DNA from: Caryophanales bacterium UBA7057
GTDB taxonomy: Bacteria; Bacillota_I; Bacilli_A; RF39; UBA660
DNA length: 10,149 nt
Assembly (NCBI GenBank): GCA_002493865.1
Contig: DLAC01000004.1
Span: 2,368 to 12,516, forward strand
Direction of reading: 5' to 3'
The notes beneath the pieces are model-generated. The model had not been told where the DNA came from and did not search any database. It was given only the letters and a program-made list of their open reading frames with translations. Made by a program: the position numbers and the translations under genes. Numbering within the stretch: the stretch's first letter is position 1; every line of letters starts with the position of its first letter. Of this stretch, positions 5,292-10,149 are shown one piece after another.

Positions 5292-7706
5292 TTATTTTTC
5301 TATTGCTAATTCTATAAGTGTATCAATTAAACTTGAATAGCTGATTCCAGCTGCTTCAAATAATTTTGGATACATACTTATTTTGGTAAAGCCTGGTAGT
5401 GTATTTATTTCGTTTAATATTATATCGCCATTTTCTCTTATAAAGAAGTCTACTCTTGATAAACCTGTTCCGTTTACTGCTTTATATGCAAGTTTTGCAT
5501 ATTTTTTTATTTTATCTCTTTCTTCTGGTTTTATTTGGGCTGGTATTTCTGTTCTTGATTCTTGGTTATTATACTTTGCATCAAATGTATAGAAGCTTTC
5601 TGCTGATTTTACCTCTCCAACTTCTGATGTCATTATATCTCTATTTCCTAGAACAGCACATTCTACTTCTCTTCCTTTTATTTCTTCTTCTATTAGAATT
5701 TTGCTATCATATTTTTCTGCTTCTTTTATTGAGTTTATTAGTCCTTTACGATTTGCAGCTCTAGTTACACCAAAAGAAGAGCCTTCCCTTGATGGTTTTA
5801 TGAACATAGGAAAATGTAAGTAATTTTCTGCTTTTTCGCATAAGCCTTCTATTGTATATTCTGTGTCCTCTAGGTCACAATTATAATGGTGCGGCTCCTT
5901 TTGTACCGTTATTGATTTTGCAACTGGAATTCCTGCTAAAATTAATATCTTTTTTGTGAATTCCTTATCCATGCATGCACTTGATGTAAATACACCACAG
6001 CCTACATATGCTTTGCCTATCATCTCTAGTGCACCTTGTATGCAACCGTCTTCTCCATATTTTCCATGTAATACTGGAAATACTACTTGGCAATCTTTAA
6101 CTGCTTCTATAATACTGCTAATTGGTACTAAATCAGATTGGTTTATTTCTCTGATTTTATCATATGCGCCTGTGTATTCGTATACATTTCCATTTCTTTT
6201 TATATATATTACTTTTATGTCATATTTTTCTTTGTCGATTTTTTCTAATATAGAATTTCCTGACATTAAAGAAACATCATGTTCTGATGACATTCCTCCA
6301 ACTACTATTCCAACTTTTATCTTGTTTAAAAACCCTTCTAAAATTTCTCCAAATTTCATACTATTTGAAGCTTTTAATAAGATTTTATCTCCTTTTTGTG
6401 CTAATTTTTTAAGCTGTCTTACTGCTTGTAAATTTGTTCTGCATTTGAATATATCTTCTTTTAGCATTCCTTGATTTATCGCACTATTTGCAATGTGTTC
6501 AGCTTCTTTTCCAACTGTGATTAAAAAATCTATTTTATTTTTGGCAACTTCTTCTCCGACTTTCTCGTGTAGCTCTCTTGAAAAGTCGCCGACTTCTTTT
6601 ATATCTCCAAGTACAGCTATTTTATTTCCGCCTTCTAAACTTGATAAATATTGTAAACTTGGTCTTATTGATTCTAGACTTGCATTATAGTAATCTTTTA
6701 TTATTGTGATGTCATTTATTTTCGCAACATCCATTCTGTTTTTTCCTGGATTTGTTTCTGAAATCGCTATTTGTATTTTCTCAGGCTCTATTCCAAATTG
6801 CATCCCTACACTAATTGCAGATAGTGCATTTAGTACAAATGGCTCACCTGGTGTTTTTGTTGTGAAATCGTATTCTTTTGAATTTATTTCTACTGTAAAT
6901 CTGTTACCATTTTCATCCATTCTAATATTTTTTGCTTGGTAATCACTTTTTTCATTTATACCGAAAGTTACTTTTTCCCAAGTTTTGTCTTTTGCATTCC
7001 ATTTATGTAATAAATCATTATCGTTATTGATAATTACTTTACCGTTTTCCATTCCTTCTAGAATTTCTAGTTTTGCTTTTAATATATTTTCTCTTGAGCC
7101 AAGATTTCCAATATGTGATGTTCCAATGTTTGATATTACACATAATGTTGGTTTGGCTATTTGTGTTAATTCGCTTATTTCTCCAAAATGATTCATTCCC
7201 ATTTCTATTACTAATGCATTATGGTCTTTTAGTCCCATAATTGTTATTGGTAAGCCTAATCTGTTGTTTTGATTTCCTTTTGTTTTTTGCACGTTGAATT
7301 TTTGTTCCATTACTTTTGCTATTACTTCTTTTGTGCTTGTTTTCCCTACACTTCCTGTAATTGCTACTACTGGAATGTCATACATAGCTCTTTTAATTTT
7401 TGCCATTTCTACAAGTGCATCTTCTACATTTTCTACTTTTACTATTGTTACTTTTTCATTTAACTCATGTAGTTCCTTTTCTGTAAAAATGTTTTCTTGC
7501 ACAAAGCATACTTTTGCTCCTTTTTCTATTGCTTCTCTACAATAAGCTGTTCCGTCTACATTTTCTCCTTTTAATGCTAAGTATGTTTGGCCTTTTTCTA
7601 GTATTCTTGTGTCTATGCTGATTTCTCCTATTTCTACATCAGTTTTACCACAAAGGACTTCCCCTTTTGTTTTTTCTAGTACATCCTGTACATAAAGTTT
7701 TTTCAT
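5292..7706 (-). CDS. murF-ddl: MurF-Ddl fusion: D-Ala-D-Ala-adding enzyme joined to D-alanine-D-alanine ligase
   Basis: A single 804-residue frame encodes two consecutive cytoplasmic steps of peptidoglycan precursor synthesis. Residues 1-462 are MurF, which adds D-Ala-D-Ala to UDP-MurNAc-tripeptide: P-loop TGSVGKTST (117-125), NQNNRLGLP (145-153), IEMGMNHFGEI (167-177), NIGTSHIGN (193-201), NPGKNRMD (319-326), DYYNAS (338-343) and LGDIKEVGDFS (366-376). Residues 463-804 are Ddl, an ATP-grasp enzyme: VVGGMSSEHDVSLMSG (468-483), HGKYGEDG (547-554), MDKEFTK (579-585), KPSREGSSFG (637-646), IKGREVE (676-682), AKY (710-712), SRVDFF (750-755) and NEINTLPGFT (765-774). The AKY Lys-Tyr pair fits D-Ala-D-Ala rather than D-Ala-D-Lac synthesis. 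The MurF end (MKFGEILEGFLNK) passes straight into the Ddl start with no linker. The start has an AAAGGTGA ribosome binding site. I see no frame disturbance at the junction. Confidence 0.95.
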   Translation of the reverse strand: MKKLYVQDVLEKTKGEVLCGKTDVEIGEISIDTRILEKGQTYLALKGENVDGTAYCREAIEKGAKVCFVQENIFTEKELHELNEKVTIVKVENVEDALVEMAKIKRAMYDIPVVAITGSVGKTSTKEVIAKVMEQKFNVQKTKGNQNNRLGLPITIMGLKDHNALVIEMGMNHFGEISELTQIAKPTLCVISNIGTSHIGNLGSRENILKAKLEILEGMENGKVIINNDNDLLHKWNAKDKTWEKVTFGINEKSDYQAKNIRMDENGNRFTVEINSKEYDFTTKTPGEPFVLNALSAISVGMQFGIEPEKIQIAISETNPGKNRMDVAKINDITIIKDYYNASLESIRPSLQYLSSLEGGNKIAVLGDIKEVGDFSRELHEKVGEEVAKNKIDFLITVGKEAEHIANSAINQGMLKEDIFKCRTNLQAVRQLKKLAQKGDKILLKASNSMKFGEILEGFLNKIKVGIVVGGMSSEHDVSLMSGNSILEKIDKEKYDIKVIYIKRNGNVYEYTGAYDKIREINQSDLVPISSIIEAVKDCQVVFPVLHGKYGEDGCIQGALEMIGKAYVGCGVFTSSACMDKEFTKKILILAGIPVAKSITVQKEPHHYNCDLEDTEYTIEGLCEKAENYLHFPMFIKPSREGSSFGVTRAANRKGLINSIKEAEKYDSKILIEEEIKGREVECAVLGNRDIMTSEVGEVKSAESFYTFDAKYNNQESRTEIPAQIKPEERDKIKKYAKLAYKAVNGTGLSRVDFFIRENGDIILNEINTLPGFTKISMYPKLFEAAGISYSSLIDTLIELAIEK

Positions 7707-7765
7707 AAAATCACCTTTTATTCGCTATAGATTTGTTATATATTAATATTCACAAATACGGTAAT

Positions 7766-7794
7766 ATATTATCACTTATTAATAATTTTTACAA
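7766..7794 (-). promoter_or_regulatory. Promoter of the murF-ddl / yqeK operon
   Basis: On the minus strand: -35 TTGTAA (7789-7794), 17 bases, -10 TAATAT (7766-7771) preceded by TGA. It starts five bases past the end of palindrome copy B. The start near 7759 gives a leader of about 50 bases before the ATG at 7706. The match to consensus is moderate. Confidence 0.55.
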
Positions 7795-7799
7795 ATATC

Positions 7800-7904
7800 A
7801 AGAAATGAAGAAAATAAAACTTTTTATTCCTTGACTTTACGCATTTTCTTCGAAAATATTCCCAAGCTTCGCGTTATAAAAAAGTTTTATTTTCTTCATT
7901 TCTT
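7800..7904 (-). repeat. Palindrome with conserved core, copy B
   Basis: Arms at 7800-7825 and 7879-7904 are perfectly complementary over 26 bp, with a 53-base loop. The hairpin starts six bases beyond the addB stop codon. The loop matches copy A: an ATTCCTT edge, then CGC, the inner hairpin ATTTTC-TTC-GAAAAT (7843-7857), TCCCAA, and CGCGT (7870-7874) near the other edge. CGC at 7840-7842 can pair with GCG at 7871-7873. As with copy A, the orientation follows transcription and the element lies between a stop codon and the next promoter. Stem sequences are unrelated to copy A while pairing is kept. Confidence 0.82.
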
Positions 7905-7910
7905 TTATTT

Positions 7911-10149
7911 TTACTCATTTTTAATTGATGATAATATTTCTTCTTTACTTAAGTTCTTTATATATCTATATTCATTTTTCTCGAGTTTTGGATCAAAATT
8001 GCAAATTGTTTTATATTGACAATATTCGCATGGTGTTTTTTTGTTCATGTAGTATGGCTTTATATCAATATTTCCACTGAAGATTTCTTTTGATATTTCT
8101 GATATTATATGCTTTGTATATTTTTGTAATCTTTCAAATTTCTCTTTATCTAGTGCTTTTGATTTTGACGTGCTAATGTTTCCGTCTTTGTCAAGATATA
8201 CTGGTATTGTTTCTGAGTATGTTGATGGTGTGACTTTTGTGTCCATCATTTTGACAATATCTATATCTGCTACTATCATGCCTTTCATTTTGAAGTTTTT
8301 ATTTATTTCTTTTTTTAGTTCCTCGTCTGTAAGTTTTTTATCTGCTTTTATTATTGTGTCTATAAGGTTGAAATATAGTACTCCCGCTGGATCAAAGTTT
8401 TTTTGTTGACTTATTTCATCTAAATATGTTAGTAGCTGAATTTGAATTCCTGCAACTACTTGGTTTAAGTTAACATCTTTTACTGATGATTTGTAATCTA
8501 TTATTCTAACAAGTGTATTGTTTTCGGTTTTGGCAATATCAATTCTGTCGATTTTTCCTGTTACTGTTACTTGATTTCCATCTTCTAAGTCTATTTTCAT
8601 AGGTTTTAGTTCTGATTTTTCATTGAATTCTAGTTCGTGTCCGTATAGCTCAAATTTGCTATTTTTAAGTTGCTCAATAATGTAATGTATCGATTCGGTT
8701 ACTACTTTTTTTAATCTTTTTGTTAATACTACAAATTTAGGTGAACTTGTGAATATATAGTTTTTGCTCATTCCAAGTTTTTGATTTATTATTTCTTCAA
8801 TAATTTTATTAAGTTCTTCTTTGCTTATTGTTTTTACATCTAATTCACTCGCTTCTATTTTTGTAAATACTTCGTCTATTACTTCATGCATGAAGTTTCC
8901 TGTGTCTAGTGCGCGAATTTTAAATTCTTCTTCCTCATTTAGTTTTAGTCCGTATTTTAAATGGAATGAAAATGGACATTTTCTGTATTGTTCTAATCGT
9001 GATATGCTTGTGCGCAAATTTTTTCCATATATTTCTCTTATGTTTTCTGGCGTGATTTGTTCTGATATATTAGTGTATTGTGCTCCTTTTAGTATTTTTA
9101 TGATTTTGTCATTTTCGTTTTGCTTATACCATAATAGTGCATTTTCCCATTCTTCATCTAATTCTTCTCCGTCTAGGTATTGCTTATACTTTTCTATTAC
9201 ATCATTTAAAGTAGCTTGCTTAGTTGTGATTTTATATTTTTTCTCTATAACATCACTATCTTCAGTTAAGTTTTCGAAGACCTTTTTAATTTGTGTGATA
9301 AGTATTGATGCTCTGTTTGCTTTTCCATCTTTATCTGTTACTGGATATGATAAATATAGCTTTTCTTCTGGCATGCATAATACTTTATATATGTTAAATT
9401 GGTTTTCATATAGTAATTCTAATGAGTTTTTAGCTATTTCAATATTATTTTCTTTTAATTTATCTCTGTCCTTATCATTTAAAAAACCTTCATCTTTTAA
9501 TATGCTAGGAATTATACCGTCATTTATTCCTAATAAAAATAATACTTTAATTTCTCTTGTTTTAGTTCTATCAGTATCTCCAAATAGAACTTGATCAAAT
9601 GATGCTGGTATTCTTCCGAATTCTGATTGTGATATTCCTATTTGTAAAATTTTATTATATCTATCAAATGACATTTTGTCGTTTTCGAATATCATAAAAA
9701 TTTCATCTAATACATCGAAAAAGATTTTTATTCCTGCTCTATATCCATCTGCCGCTTCTTTTTCTCCTTGTTCTTCTAGTTTTTCCGCTTTTTTCAATAT
9801 GCTTTCTTGAATATTATTTTTTTCTATAAACTCATATAAATTTTTAGTTATTTCTTTTGCTGTTTTTTCTCCTGATAGTTTCTTTTTTAATTCCATTATT
9901 GGTTCTATTATCTGTTTTTTTACTTTGTTTATTTCATCTTGTATATCATTTTTTTCTTCAAATTCGAAGTCAGATTTATACCATTTATTGCCTCTAATTC
10001 CCCATTTTTTTACGTAGTTTTCTAGCAAAAATATCTTTTCATTTGGAATATCTATAAGTCCTGATTTTATATATGAAAACATTGATTCGTAAGAAAAATT
10101 ATTTGCATATATATTTAATAAAGATATAACATATTTCATTAATATATTT
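7911..10149 (-). CDS. addB: AddB, helicase-nuclease subunit B, C-terminal part
   Basis: AddAB resects double-strand breaks for RecA loading and recognises Chi. The frame is open to the right edge (three more codons precede the ATG at 10139), so the true start is outside; about 745 of the roughly 1150 residues usual for AddB are present. Counting from that ATG, visible features are the inactivated-helicase segment with LLENYVKKWGIRGNKW (38-53), IPASFDQVLFGDTDR (177-191) and LGINDGIIPS (203-212). The C-terminal RecB-family nuclease follows: GNFMHEVIDEVF (His418), GKIDRID (528-534), IIDYKSS (Asp548, Lys550), and Gln567 with Tyr572. Four iron-sulfur cysteines are present: Cys388 in YRKCPF, and CEYCQYKTIC (704, 707, 713). 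All nuclease and cluster residues look intact. The gene downstream is not addA, which is unusual. Copy B of the palindrome follows the stop. Confidence 0.95.
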   Translation of the reverse strand, partial: NILMKYVISLLNIYANNFSYESMFSYIKSGLIDIPNEKIFLLENYVKKWGIRGNKWYKSDFEFEEKNDIQDEINKVKKQIIEPIMELKKKLSGEKTAKEITKNLYEFIEKNNIQESILKKAEKLEEQGEKEAADGYRAGIKIFFDVLDEIFMIFENDKMSFDRYNKILQIGISQSEFGRIPASFDQVLFGDTDRTKTREIKVLFLLGINDGIIPSILKDEGFLNDKDRDKLKENNIEIAKNSLELLYENQFNIYKVLCMPEEKLYLSYPVTDKDGKANRASILITQIKKVFENLTEDSDVIEKKYKITTKQATLNDVIEKYKQYLDGEELDEEWENALLWYKQNENDKIIKILKGAQYTNISEQITPENIREIYGKNLRTSISRLEQYRKCPFSFHLKYGLKLNEEEEFKIRALDTGNFMHEVIDEVFTKIEASELDVKTISKEELNKIIEEIINQKLGMSKNYIFTSSPKFVVLTKRLKKVVTESIHYIIEQLKNSKFELYGHELEFNEKSELKPMKIDLEDGNQVTVTGKIDRIDIAKTENNTLVRIIDYKSSVKDVNLNQVVAGIQIQLLTYLDEISQQKNFDPAGVLYFNLIDTIIKADKKLTDEELKKEINKNFKMKGMIVADIDIVKMMDTKVTPSTYSETIPVYLDKDGNISTSKSKALDKEKFERLQKYTKHIISEISKEIFSGNIDIKPYYMNKKTPCEYCQYKTICNFDPKLEKNEYRYIKNLSKEEILSSIKNE

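Noticed and set aside
6320..6330. Splitting MurF and Ddl into two genes
   Set aside because: The frame is continuous, with no stop at the junction and no ATG, GTG or TTG at the usual Ddl start; only an ATA is present.
5956..6474. 172-codon plus-strand frame opposite the Ddl/MurF junction
   Set aside because: It is a shadow of murF-ddl, with no family resemblance.
4584..7904. CRISPR array or tRNA genes
   Set aside because: Only two core copies exist, about 3.2 kb apart with no spacer pattern, and no cloverleaf or TTC-loop sequence of a tRNA was found anywhere in the window.
8821..9594. 257-codon open frame on the plus strand
   Set aside because: It is antisense to the well-supported addB frame, its product is Ser/Phe/Ile-rich low-complexity sequence, and it has no recognisable motif. 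AT-rich coding sequence often leaves the opposite strand open.

Overview
This AT-rich window (about 30% GC by eye) looks like the chromosome of a low-GC Firmicute, most likely a member of the Clostridia. The evidence is the gene content (AddB-type rather than RecBCD-type recombination nuclease, YqeK, MurF and Ddl, a YhaO/SbcD-like nuclease), strong GGAGG-type ribosome binding sites, and near-consensus sigma-A promoters. Every gene I can support lies on the minus strand, so transcription runs from high to low coordinates. The species cannot be named from this sequence alone.

Layout in transcription order. The right end (7911-10149) is the C-terminal two thirds of AddB, with its nuclease domain and iron-sulfur cysteines. 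The 204-base gap that follows holds a long palindrome with a conserved core (copy B) and then a promoter. Next come an 804-residue in-frame fusion of MurF and D-Ala-D-Ala ligase (5292-7706) and, 20 bases on, a YqeK-type HD phosphohydrolase (4711-5271). The following gap carries a second palindrome with the same core (copy A) and a promoter flanked by direct repeats. That promoter serves a CbpA-like J-domain co-chaperone without zinc fingers (3623-4513).

A perfect-consensus promoter (TTGACA, 17 bases, TATAAT) then starts a three-gene unit: two small proteins I do not recognise (177 and 134 residues) and a VirD4/TraG-type coupling ATPase (507-2538). The ATPase is interrupted by a one-base frameshift inside its Walker A motif. 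The unit ends at a 22-bp perfect palindrome that also contains the promoter for the last gene, a YhaO/SbcD-like metallophosphoesterase truncated by the left edge.

Most of the window is housekeeping: peptidoglycan precursor synthesis (Ddl makes D-Ala-D-Ala and MurF attaches it), nucleotide turnover, protein folding and double-strand-break processing. Two parts stand out. One is the coupling ATPase with two unknown partners and no other conjugation gene in view. The other is the pair of intergenic hairpins that share a roughly 50-base loop but have unrelated 26-27 base stems.
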